From NCBI RefSeq assembly GCF_021462225.1, contig NC_061800.1:17840749-17904748 (forward strand): DNA of 64,000 nt. The letters are read 5' to 3'. This DNA is from Girardinichthys multiradiatus. Lineage: Eukaryota; Chordata; Actinopteri; Cyprinodontiformes; Goodeidae. The notes beneath the pieces are model-generated. The model saw nothing but the letters and a program-made list of their open reading frames with translations, made no database searches and was not told where the DNA came from. Below are positions 1 to 10,849 of the stretch, piece after piece; the stretch's first letter is position 1; every line of letters begins with the position of its first letter. Both the position numbers and the translations under genes were made by a program.

Positions 1-2700
1 ACACAAAACATTTACTCTCTAGACCTTTTTTTCATACACAGTGGTAGCATTATTTACAAATTTCAGTTACTAACTTGTTTGTCTTGCATTTTAGAAATAC
101 CTAGAGCTCCAAATCCAGCTGGTTCTTTTGCTTTAACAATTAAAACATTATACAAACCTAAACGGTACTTCCTATTTGGACATGACTTTCTTCTCTTAAA
201 AACAAATGCATGGGAATAGCTTTTTAACTTTTCTTAAAATATTTATAATTAAATTAAAAAATGCAGACACTTTGACAGAAACATTGCATGCACCCCTGCC
301 GTTTTTCCTAGTAATTTGATATAATTAAACATTACATTTTTAAGCAGCACTATGTGATCATCAAAATCGGTATAAGTTGTCATACATCAGTCTCGTGGTG
401 GTGCAGAAGTGCAACATTAACAGTTGTAGAGTGTGAATAGATGAAACACTCAGAAACAAAAACACAAACCCAACCACAGTGTGGAAAGTGATAGGGAAAA
501 AGCGAGCCCCTGCGTTGCCCTGTTGCTCCACTAAGGGTGGGGTGTGGGTGGGTTCCTTCCCTTACTGGGAGGATCATGGAAACTTTGCTCAAAGTCCCTT
601 TTGAATTTTTGTTTTGCACCAACTCATTTTAGGAACACATAAGAATAATGGGTTTCTATAATATATGGAAACAAAGACACTAGAGTAATTTCAAATTATA
701 TTTTCAGAAAAAAAAAAAAATCTTTATTTTAGCAGGCAATAGACAAATTATTTACTGGGGTCCTTTTTACACAAGCATCCTGGAACACAGAGATGGATCT
801 GGTGCTGGTCATTTCGGCTCTTTGTGATTTAATGTACTTACAGTTTTGGACTTTTCATGCATACATTTTTAAAAAGGATCTGTCTGACATGGGAATTCTC
901 TGCATCATTTGTATTGACATGTACCCCTCTGAACCTCTTTCTATCTGCTTTAACAATTGATAAATAAAAGTCATTTTCCCTAATCACCTCATCATCTTCT
1001 GCATGGAAATGTGTTTTTGTGACTCCAGTAAATACATCCTACCATCTATAGGCTGCTTAAGAGTTTTGAGTTTAATCAGGCGTCAAACATTTTCATATTT
1101 CATAAAAATCAACAGGCTGAAGAGGGGATTAGAATCACAGCCAATGGAAATGGACTCAATTTAATATGGTTAAGCCCAATTCTAAATTAAGCTCAATTCT
1201 AAGTGCTGAGCAGGTTGTTGTGTTATTATGGACTTGTGAGCCCAAAACACCGAGAACAATAAATTAAACTGAAGTGGTTACAGTTAGTTTAGTCAGCCTT
1301 TGTGGCGTATGCAGATTATCGAGGATGTTTAAAAGAGCAGCACTCCTCTCATTATTGCCTTTATCCTGATCAGTTCAGCAAATTCATGACCAGTACTTTC
1401 TTTGGAGCTGTTCAGGGTTGTTTCTGGGGCTACAACACTCTGTAAGGTCAGGTCTACTTCAATCTAACCATGTCACTGCCTGCCAAATAACAGTGCAAAA
1501 AACTGGTCCATTACTGCAACACATTTAACGAGCAGGGAAGATATCACGTACAGGACGTCATTAAGAAGATTCCATTTGAAGTTCACAAACCCTTTCCTGA
1601 ACAGCACAGAATGGGTGTTGGCATATTGTTACTGGAAATGCCTGCTGATTGACACAGGGCATGATGGGTGTCGTGCTGCAGACTGTTTTGACTGGACTGA
1701 AGCCTAATGATCAAAGAGTGACTCAAACTGTTGAAGTGAACATTTCTATAGACGTTACAGAGACAGTAGGCTTCTCTTTTATACTTTCACAACATCCAAA
1801 GACCTTAAATGTCAATCTCGTAGCAAAAGTGGAATTTTAGGTTTCTGGACAGTTTAGCAGGTGGTTGCAGGGTAGCCCTCCTCTACCAACACCCCTCCCT
1901 TCCCCCTTTGTAGTAAAGCTGAACTTCAAAAGAGTCTTATCACTGTCACATTCCCTTGGAAAAGAACACAGAAATAGAGACCGGATGCAAAAGCTTACAC
2001 TAGGTCAGGCTAACACACGGAGTAAAGTGTAGAAATGCTTTGAATTTTGGCTTGTAAAGGGAAGAGCTCCTGTATAGGCCTCTTGACCTTCCTACTTAAC
2101 TTCCTTCCTGACAAGTGAAGGAATGCTGTGTCAGATTTAATAAATTGGTAGGTGCATGCATTTCAAAGTTCTCTCAGAAGTCTAATTTAGTAAAGATGAG
2201 ATTTCAAGAGCAGTTAAGGTAGTTTGGTGGAATAAAGTATGTACCATAAGTAACAATTTAAAAATCCTTCCTAAAATTACTGGGCACTTTTTGACATCTT
2301 TAAATGCATATTTTTAATATTGATATTACACAGCATACGCAGCAACACAATAAATAAAAACATTTTTTTTTTAAATCACACACCATTAAACTTTCTGTGG
2401 GAGTGTAAAAACCCAAAAAGAAAATTAAAATTCAAAAGAGCTTCAACGATAGGACATGCTCTTTGATGAATTTAGGGATTGTATGCCAGTAAAGTATATT
2501 TTTGTGCATGTAAATATAGGCAAAATGGCACCCAACCTAAAATGATCAAGCAGCTATTCAAAATGTTTTTTATTTGTTTGGTGTTTTTTGCTGTGTGCTC
2601 TACTGTAAGAAACTGACTAAATATATGCTTTTGTGGAGAGGCTCTGAATTGCCCAGGTCAAAAGTGCATTTTATTAGAAAATTCTTGCCTGACTGGATCT
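1..2700. other. Unannotated AT-rich DNA
   Basis: I see no gene, recognisable transposon or structured repeat here. Short open frames (80 codons at 380-622 on the minus strand, 63 codons at 1649-1840 on the plus strand) show no family resemblance and are what AT-rich DNA yields by chance. Short A runs occur near 709-720 and T runs near 2365-2373. It may be intronic or intergenic; the window does not say which. Confidence 0.6.
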
Positions 2701-2734
2701 TTTTCTAAGAATCTATTCACCATAGACAGGTTGT

Positions 2735-3087
2735 CAAGTGGGTTGGGATGGCACCAGGCTAGAGCCCATCTCTAGCAGGCAATGGACAAGAGACTTGATA
2801 CATGATGGACAGGTTGCTAGTCCATCGCAGGGCAACAAAAAGGGGCAAAAAACCATGTACACATAACTCACACCAAACAGCGATTTACAGAGACCAATTA
2901 ACCTGGTATTCATGTGTTTGGGCCGTAGAAGGAAGTCGGAGTACATAAAAAAAAACAACAAAAAAACTACGTGTAGAGGTCATGCAAATTCCACACATCA
3001 AACCACCCAGCAGGGATTTTAACCAACAACCTTCTTGCTGCAAGGCAACGGTGTGCAGAGCCCCTTGCCCCAACCACTTTAACAATT
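2735..3087 (+). repeat. Common teleost interspersed repeat, copy 1
   Basis: This stretch carries the landmarks of a very common fish repeat: a block reading GGACAGGTTGCTAGTCCATC followed by GCAGGGCAACA, a central part with ACCAATTAACCTGGTATTCA, then CATGCAAATTCCACACA and a closing CTTGCTGCAAGGCAACG. Two other fragments of the same family are in the window: 34783-34905 (end part, same orientation) and 42480-42605 (start part, opposite orientation). I recognise the family as abundant in teleosts but cannot assign its class; SINE-like or non-autonomous DNA origin are both possible. Short open frames inside it are not genes. Confidence 0.65.
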
Positions 3088-3097
3088 TGCATATCCA

Positions 3098-3200
3098 CAG
3101 GGATGTCACGATACCAAAATTTTGATACTGATACTAAGAAAAATACTTGATGCCCTTTTGGTGCAGCAGCAACATTTTTTAAAGGACCATGGTTTATTCT
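3098..3200 (+). mobile_element. hAT-like terminal fragment
   Basis: The sequence begins CAGGGATGTCACGATACC and runs on with AAAATTTTGATACTGATACT. That start resembles the terminal inverted repeat of a widespread hAT-type family in fish. It abuts the common repeat ending near 3087. No matching opposite end (GGTATCGTGACATCCCTG) is seen nearby, so only one end survives and the right border is arbitrary. Confidence 0.4.
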
Positions 3201-3476
3201 AGTTGAGAACAAAAAATATGATTAATTACAATATGACAATGTATTATCTTCCTAACCAATCATTAGTGGACAATTCAGCCCTGCTTTAGAAAAAATATAT
3301 TATTTAAAAGTATCATTTTTGCTCTTTTGCAAAACAGTAGACAAGATTACCCTTAGTATAAGTTTTAATATCCGTTATTTACGAATGTACCTTTGATTCA
3401 GTCGTGCAATTATTTAAATAATTGCTTATCTATAGTGTGCCACTCAGTGCTTTAGGGTTACATTGACTGTCAATTT

Positions 3477-4083
3477 TGCCCCCTTTCCGCTGGCTCAATT
3501 TGGCCAGCCCGGAACAGCTCCGCAGGGCTCCGCACGTTGTGTGGCATTTCCATAGACCCGCTTTCACTCCGCTGAAGGGAACACCTCTTGGAGGCGCGGC
3601 TTTAGAGCATCATGTGTCGTGCTGCATGACCGCGAATGAAGCACTGCCGCGATGTGCGGTAAAAACCTTGGCAGGCAATTTGATCGGCTACATCAGCAAA
3701 CACCTTTTCATTTCTTGTTGTCCCATCCAGCTGCCGCTGAATACTGCAGTCTCCTATGATCACCAGAAAAGCTTGCACCTTGTCGTTGCTCCAAGGGGTG
3801 GCTTTTCCTGATAACTGTCCGCATTCCATCATATGTTTCTCTCTCTCCCTTGAATGCACGTTTGAAAATTACGGTTGTTTTTTTACACTGGTTGACGCTT
3901 ACGGCTGGCCGCGCCCACGGCCAATCAGTGAGCAGCCATTTTTCACGTCACGTACAGTACCGACTCGGCCTCGCTTAGTCCTGCTAAGTAGGTACCGGTA
4001 CCGAAATAACAGTAATGGAAATGCTTGCGAAGCGAGCCGAGTGGGGCCGACTCGGGCCAAATCGAGCCAGTGGAAAAGGGGCA
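3477..4083. mobile_element. GC-rich MITE with about 30-bp terminal inverted repeats
   Basis: The left end reads TGCCCCCTTTCCGCTGGCTC and the reverse complement of the right end reads TGCCCCTTTTCCACTGGCTC; the match continues with AATTTGGCC against GATTTGGCC. About 30 bp of inverted repeat enclose roughly 600 bp that is clearly more GC-rich than the flanks. No transposase-like protein is encoded; open frames of 110-140 codons on both strands lack motifs and follow from the base composition. The superfamily is unclear because no target duplication can be called with confidence next to the T-rich flanks. Confidence 0.65.
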
Positions 4084-4109
4084 TTTGATGTCGATACAAA
4101 TAAATTTCC

Positions 4110-4565
4110 ACGTTTGGTCCGCTTTAAACGGACCAGAGTTCGTTTTTGTGCTTGGTCCAGACCTTTTGTGCAGGCTTGAATACAGTAACACGAACCTGGT
4201 CCAGACCAAACAACAAGCCGGGGCCCACTTTTTGAAGTGGTCTCTGCTTCAAAACAGACTATGGTGCAGCTCGCTTCTGATGTGAATATGGACCGACCTC
4301 GATCCAACCAAACTACAGGAAACATATGCCTTTTTGGACTTAATGAGCCACCGTAGCTACTGTATGTGTTAATATTGAATGCATTGAAGTCATACCTGAT
4401 CTGCATCTTTGCTTAGCAACACTGCTGCCAGATTGCTGTGGACCAGGGCATGGAGGGCACAGTGTCTCCTTCGACTTACAGCACAGATTCAATGACGCTG
4501 TCCCAAAATTTGAAATAGAACATTGCAAAACCTGCATTGACTGAGCTGCTCTTGACATAACAATT
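4110..4565 (+). mobile_element. MITE family A, diverged partial copy
   Basis: The segment starts TTTGGTCCGCTTTAAACGGA and follows the same order of blocks as the complete copy at 4781-5535: a GGTCCAGACC block, a CTTTTTGAAGTGGTCTC block, GAGCCACCGTAGC, and AGCTGCTCTTGACA. It is clearly diverged from the other copies and lacks the outer TTCACAC end. The following 4570-4740 carries a short ACTCGGAAGTCAGAATTTCTGA-type sequence that looks like a different small inverted-repeat element. Confidence 0.6.
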
Positions 4566-4780
4566 TTGCAGCTGTAATAATGCTGCTTTCCATTTTTACT
4601 CGGAAGTCAGAATTTCTGACCTCTGAGTAGGAAATTTGAACTGAAACGCCTCCCCAAGTCGGAATTACTAGTCGGAAAGTCGGAGCAACATGAACATTCC
4701 CGACGTCTGCATATAAGATGGTTGCTACTAGCAGCAATAGTAGTTAAATGTCCTTACTTTAGCAGTCCTTTATTATGTAA

Positions 4781-5535
4781 GGGTGCATTCACACTTGCCA
4801 CTTTTGGTCCGCTTTAAACGGACCAGAGTTCGTTTCCCCCCTTGGTCCGGACCTTTTGTGCAGGTGTGAATACACTCAAGCGAAACCTAGTCCGGACCAA
4901 ACAACCGGACCGAGACCCACTTTTTGAGGTGGTCTCGGTCCGCTTCCAAACGGACTCTGGTGCGGTTCGCTTATGGTCTGAATACAAACCAGCCCTGTTC
5001 CGAACCAACTACAAAAAGCATACGTCTCTTTGGACATAAAAAGCCACCGTAGCCGGTAGCAAAGGTGTGTGTTGTAAGGTAATCATACCTGATAAACTGT
5101 GTGTTGCTTAGCAACGCTACTGGCTTGTTGTGGGACAAGGCACGTAGAGAACGTCGGCGTTCAAGCACGCATTCTCCGACGGGGTTCCAACATTATAAAT
5201 GGAACGTCTCAAAGTCTGTGTTGAATGAGCTGCTCTTGACTCTCACAATAATATTGCAGCTGTAATAACGACATAAATATGCAGATCAGAGGTGCTGCAC
5301 GCAGCACGTCTACAGATGTTTTCCTAAATTTCCAGGTCTGTGCTGTGCCCCGCCCCCGTCATTTCTGTCCAATGGGAACAATGATCGTCACCCGTGTGGC
5401 TTTGTTTAAAAGTAATAGTTCACTTGCAAAAAGTACAATGTGAAAACAAACCGCACCAAATGAAAAAAATAAAGTTAGCTTTTGGTCCGGACCAAACAAC
5501 CGGACCAAAGGACTTTCCTGGTGTGAATACACTGT
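4781..5535 (+). mobile_element. MITE family A, complete copy
   Basis: The element opens GGGTGCATTCACACTTGCCA and closes with CCTGGTGTGAATACACTGTA, so the ends are inverted copies of about 16 bp. Inside are many short palindromes built on GGTCCG/CGGACC, for example TTTGGTCCGCTTTAAACGGA near 4803. No transposase is encoded; open frames of 60-80 codons on both strands are by-products. It is flanked by TAA on the left and AA on the right, too little to fix a target duplication. The copy at 61146-61857 is the same element in the opposite orientation and is very similar over its whole length. A PIF/Harbinger or ISL2EU-type origin is possible but unproven. Confidence 0.7.
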
Positions 5536-5544
5536 AACATTTAT

Positions 5545-5792
5545 GGTGTATTCACACCAGGAAATTCCTATCATAGGAGCATTACTCCTATGATAGTTTT
5601 CCTCCATTTCCGGGTCTGTTCTCTGTCCCGGCCTAGTAATTTCTGTCCAATGGAAGCAATACTTGTCACACGCGTGGCTTTGTTTACAGTTCACTTGCAA
5701 AAAGTACAATGTGAACGAAAACCACACCAAACAAACAAAGTCCGCCCTTGGTCCTGACCAAGCAAGTGGACCAGCGGACGGTGTGAATGCAT
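5545..5792 (+). mobile_element. MITE family A, internally deleted copy
   Basis: It begins GGTGTATTCACACCAGGAAA and ends GGTGTGAATGCATC, only ten bases after the previous copy. The inner sequence keeps only the right-hand blocks of the family (TTTCTGTCCAATGG, GTGGCTTTGTTTAC, TTCACTTGCAAAAAGTACAA, CCACACCAAA), plus a short palindrome around CCTATCATAGGAGCATTACTCC near the left end. It is best read as a deletion derivative or a tail-to-tail insertion into an older copy. Confidence 0.55.
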
Positions 5793-8430
5793 CTAAATTG
5801 TCAGCTTCCGACTGGCTCCACCATGTGTTATTTCATTAGCAACAGGAGGGGTCGGGGCATTGATTTTTTTTCGGTGCTTTACTATTTAGCAGCCAACTGA
5901 GCCGTCAGCTTATTAATATATTCCTGAGTTAATTCGTACTGCAGTAGGATGGAGCATTGCGAGATTAGAGCAACGCATGGTATAGCATTGTGTGGTTCAA
6001 ACTCGGCATGTGGGAAGCAACTCTTCATGGGGGAGCTCAGACCGACAGAGAAGTGCATTGGTGCACTGTAGCCGTCATTGGACTGTCCATGAAGTTAATA
6101 TTTAAACAGATAGCGTTAACTTATGTTGTCTGGGAGGTTTACTACTTCACTGTTGTGGATATAGGTTCTTTACTGACCTTTATAAGTGGCTCCCAAACAT
6201 CAGTGAAGTAGCATTAGCTTGTAGCTAGCATATGGTATCCTTCAGAATTTTGTTTGTTTCCTGTCCATCTTGCTCATAGGGAAAGTACCTCAGAACAATG
6301 CTGTTGTTTTTCCCTTGTCAGATAACAATATTAGCATATGTTTTTTTCAGGATGTACTTGCCATCTTAACAGAATTTAAAATTTCCAGCTGCATCTAATT
6401 ATTTTTGTCAGGTGATCCACCGTATGGAGGGGAGGTGCTGAATAGCTCTGTTATTGCAGTGCCGCTGCCAGAAGAAGTGTGACAATTTGGGCAAATTAAA
6501 ATTGATCGGTTTATATCATATCAATATATTATATCGATTTTGAAATTAGTAATAATTCAAGAATTCATTCTTCTAGTATCAAAATATCGATTATTTTGAC
6601 AGCCCTAATTCATATATGTGCAATCTCAACTAGTTGGATAAATCAAGTAGATTATTTAAGGAACAAGCCTCCTTGGACATGTGGCTTGCTATAAATCTAA
6701 TTTGAGAACAACAAATACAATATATGTTGATCTTCTCTTTCCTTTAAAGCCATTTTGGCATGACTGTTTCATAGCTTATCCTTACACATGAGAAATGTTT
6801 TGACTCTCATAACCTCCCTTGGTGTATCAGAGGTATAGCGGGTCCACTTTAACCCTCCATTTTTATTAGTTTTAACAAAACACACACCAAGGAGTGCAGA
6901 CAATGTCTAGACTTTTGACTTGGAAGTGTAATTTAGAGGGCACATTTTTAAAAGCACCACTAACTCCAGTCTTTCATTGATCTCTGTTGAAAACCCTTGC
7001 CCACTGACTCCTGGAGATAAGCATCAGCCTCAACCCAGATTTGGGTAAATTGATATTGGATATTCCTACACAATTTTGCATTTCATAAAGTAGTGGTTTG
7101 AATAAATTTCAAAAGCTTTTAAACTTTTCATAATTTTGACACATTAGGAAGACATGTTATATCTAAAGACGTAAAGTTTTCCAGAATGTTAAGAAAACAC
7201 CATGGCGCTGACATTACAATTTGACTTTTTCTTATCGCTGTTCTTCACTCTCAGAGAAAAAGAGATTCAACTTGGTCATATAATGTGCAAGAGCTTCTAA
7301 AGAATGTTTTTTGCCTAAACTAAGGGAAAGTAATAAGGATTCCATTGCTTGTGTGCAGTTTTGTACTACAACACAGAAGATCAAAATGTAAAATGTAGGG
7401 TTTTGATCTTTTCTTTTCATATCCCCTTGTACATGTCTTCCTGTCCCTTTTTATTCTATTCTCTATGGCTAATTCTGTTTTACACAAAGTCCCCACTTCG
7501 ACTATGACTTCATCTTGCATTTTCCAATTATCACCTTTTAAATGCCAGCTGGGTGCATACCAAACCATTGGGGGCCATTCTATTTGCATTGCTCAAAGTC
7601 ATGCCCAAGTACTTTCATGCTTAACTTCATATCAGAATATCCAAAATGATGCAATAGCTGCAGCTGAAAGTCAAATCAGCTAAAAAAAAAACCCTCAACC
7701 AAATAAACTGATAGGATGATGTTATTTCTCTGAAAACCTGATGATTCAAAGTACTCAAAAGGTTAAATAACAGACTTGTCAATGTTGAACTAAGTTGGTG
7801 GATGGTTTTAAAAGAAAAATGTCTGAACATGCATGACAAACATTTTCTGCAAACTTTCTAATTTCAGATTGATCAATACAATTGCACTTGAATCTCCATA
7901 AATTCGGATTTTACCAACACCAATTACCGATATTTTTATCCCCACCCTCTTTGTGCTCAGTGGCTAACCCTTTAACAGTCAAAATATCTCTAATCATTCC
8001 AGGCATGTACAAAGAATTTGAGATTGTCCTGGTTTAGGAGACACTGGAACAGTAAGAAAAGAATCTTATGAACCAGTAGATTGTGGAGTCAACTCTGTAA
8101 ATTAGGCTCACTCTCTGCAGATGCTCTCAGATCCCACCCCTGTTAAAAATATCAAATAAAGTTGAAGACAAGAGCTCACATCTGGCAAGATGCGTCCTGA
8201 GTGATCGGAAAGTGTCAGTCAAGCTCAATTTGGGCAGGACCTACGGGTCGAAAAGTAAAATTGTCTGGGCTAAATAAAGGCAAAGGGTGGCCAACCTGAA
8301 ATGTCCCTAAGAAAAGGTGTCCTTGGGCACCCGGTGCTTAGAGAGAAACATTTATTGTATGTTCCTGAAACCATTTTTAAGTTATTTTAGCAGGTTCCCT
8401 TACATTCAGTTAGTTAGGATAGAATAGAAT
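5793..8430. other. Mostly unannotated, with a possible hAT-like end near 6600
   Basis: No gene is recognisable. Near 6490-6606 an AT-rich stretch with repeated ATCGATTTTGAAAT-like and ATATCGATTATTTT words ends in GACAGCCCTAAT, which resembles the end of a hAT-type MITE (CAGCCCTA terminus). At 6998-7025 a short CTCCTGGAGATAAGCATCAG stretch may be a scrap of the common repeat at 2735. The remaining open frames of 60-90 codons show no family likeness. Confidence 0.5.
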
Positions 8431-8514
8431 TATCAATTATTGTCCCACAATGAGGAAATTCAGGTGTACCAGCAGCACAGTGAAAGGCAAATGAAAGCAT
8501 GCAGATACACACAA

Positions 8515-8520
8515 AGGTAA

Positions 8521-8570
<50 letters not shown>

Positions 8571-8620
8571 AAAAGACATAATATATATATATATATATAT
8601 ATAATATATATATATAAAAG
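8515..8620. repeat. (TA)n microsatellite, duplicated block
   Basis: Near-pure TA dinucleotides with a few frame breaks. The segment TATATATATATAAAAGACAT occurs twice, about 50 bases apart, so part of the tract has duplicated as a larger unit. It lies inside the 3' untranslated part of the minus-strand LINE remnant. Open frames rich in Tyr and Ile across it are not genes. Confidence 0.9.
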
Positions 8621-9250
8621 ACATTTGTACAAAACATGAATCTATATTTGTGTATAAAAAACAACAAATGACTATTTACAAGAAATTGGAAAACTGTGCA
8701 AAATACAGCAGGGATTTAAACACTTATTGAGTTTGTTGAGAGCAGTGATGGTTATATAGTCTAACAGCTGCTGGGAGGAGGGATCTGCAATAACACTCCT
8801 TTGTGCACCTAGGATGTAGCAGTCTGTCACTGAAGGAGCTCTCCAGCTTCATACATGGGGTGGGAGACATTGTTCAACAGTGATGTTATTTTTGCTAGTC
8901 TTTCTGTCTCCCACCTACTGCAGACAAGAGGGCATCCTAGGACATATGCAGCCTTTCTGATGAGTTATCTGCTTCCTCTTAGCAGTAGATAAACTACTGC
9001 ATCATACTACACACTAAAGGCCCCTGCGCTCAAATAGATCTCAGTCTCCTAGCAGGGAGAATCTGCTCTGACTCTTCCTGTAAAGAGTCAGTGTTTTGAC
9101 TCTAGTCCAGTTTATTGTTAAGGGGAACACCCAGGTACTTATAAGAGTCCACTATCTCAATGTCAGTTCCACTGATGCTCAATTGTGTCAATGTGATGGG
9201 TCTGTGTCTGCGGAAATGGACCACCAGCTCCCTGGTTTTTCCTGCGTTAA

Positions 9251-9514
9251 TTAGGAGGTGGTTCCACTGGCACTAGTCCACAAAGTCCTGTGTCTACTGT
9301 CTGTACACTGTGATGAGGCTTTCTGTGGTAGAGTCATCAGAGAACATTTGATGGAGTCTGCAGTGTAAAGAGTGAACAGAAACGGTGCCAGGACAGTTTC
9401 TTGCAGGACCCCTGTACAGCAGACCAGCCTGTCAGAGACACAGCCCCGTATCCTCAAATACTTTGGGAGGCAAGTGAGGTATTCCTGTATCAACTGGGAC
9501 AGGAGTTGGTCCAC
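9251..9514 (-). pseudogene. Rex1-group reverse transcriptase fragment
   Basis: An 87-codon open stretch contains the RT block GVLQETVLAPFLFTLYTADS, the family's usual VPQGTVLAPxLFxLY region in altered form. The catalytic FSDDS motif is still readable just after it in another frame, so a frameshift lies between them. Neither the thumb nor most of the fingers remains in frame. It belongs to the degenerate LINE at 8434-10850. No functional protein is expected. Confidence 0.7.
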
Positions 9515-9937
9515 TCCTCACAACTCCCTGTGATTCCAGGCTTCTCCATGTCAGTCAGAGCTTGGTGCAAGGGGTAGATGATGGCATTATCCACACTGAT
9601 GCTAGGCCGAAGATAAGCGGGTTTGCAGCAGGGGAGACTGGGCTGGCGGAAGGGTGGGTGTCTGATCAAGCCTGTTGAAAAACTAGTTCAGATCATTCTC
9701 CCACCATCAATCTCTTACACCCAGGGCATTTGGTATGTGACCTGAAATTGTTTGGCTCTTTCAACCCCCACTGATGTTGTTCTGCTGCAGCTGGTGCCCC
9801 ACCTTCTTCATGTAGATGTTTTTTTCATCCCTGATCGCTCTTCTCAGTTCCTTCTGCACAGCTCTTGGCTCCTCCTTGTTTCCTGATCTAAAGGCTCTCT
9901 TCTTCTCCTTGAGGAAAGCCTTTATTTCTGGGTTGAT

Positions 9938-10312
9938 TCAGGGCTTGTTATTGGAGAAACACCATACCGTCATTAGAGGCACAGTAAAGTCTATCCAGAA
10001 GTTAATGTAGTCCGTGATGCAGTCTGTGATGCTGTCAATGTCCTTCCCATGAGGAGCACAGAGCTCTTTCCACACAGTGGAGCTGAAACAGTGCGTCAGA
10101 GCTTCTGCAGTCTCCTCGGACCATCTCTTTACTATGTATGTCGCAGCTGGTTCTCTGTGTAGAAAGGGTTTATCCACAGGCCAGAGATTAACCAGGTTGT
10201 AATCTGAGCTCCGAAGGGGAGGGAGAGACGATAAACTGTATACCTCCTTGGTATTTGGGATACAATAAGTCCAGCATTTTATTGTCTCTGGTGGTAACAG
10301 TGTGGAAAACAT
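9938..10312 (-). pseudogene. LINE endonuclease-to-RT linker fragment
   Basis: A 124-codon open frame on the minus strand keeps the region linking endonuclease and RT in Rex1/CR1-like LINEs: a SSDYNLVNLWPV block, which corresponds to the SDHxLV end of the endonuclease, then VKRWSEETAEALTHCFSST, then VWCFSNNKP. The His of the endonuclease SDH motif is replaced (SDYN), so the catalytic His is lost. A stop follows at the point where the linker should continue into the K-rich EKKRAFRSG region. Confidence 0.65.
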
Positions 10313-10849
10313 CGCAGGCTACTGCAGCATTAGCAGAGGGGTATCGGGGGAGGAATGCACCATTATCGCGATAACTCCCACTGTAGATAATATGGCTTCA
10401 TGCTAACAGGTCAATGTCCTTACCGCAGTGTCTTTTTGGTAGTTAAATGCCCAGAGCTACACCATCTATCATTCACAAACACTGGCAGACCCCCTCCTCT
10501 CTTTTTATCGCTCTCCTTGGTTGTGTCGGCCCGGAGAAAATCAAAACGGTCCATGTTTATGTTTGTTTGCGCGATAGACACATCTTAGTCAGGATAATTA
10601 AGTTGCTCTTTCTGTTGCCTCTCTAAAGCCGGGTAAGTACAGCCAATTCATTCACTCTGTTGGGAAGGGATCTCGCATTTCCCCATAATGATGGATGGGA
10701 TGACGAGTTTGTACCTTCTCCTCTGGTTGTGACGATCAATGCCAGCGCGCATCCCGCGTCTCTAAGTCCTCAGCTTACGGCCAATAAAAACTTTGGGCTG
10801 AGTGATGGCTGCTGAAACAGGCTGCCTGTTCATGCGATGCCAGAGGTTG

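Noticed and set aside
6985..7040. A further fragment of the common teleost repeat
   Set aside because: Only about 30 bases match, too few to call.
8414..8667. Two minus-strand frames rich in Tyr and Ile
   Set aside because: Translations of a TA microsatellite.
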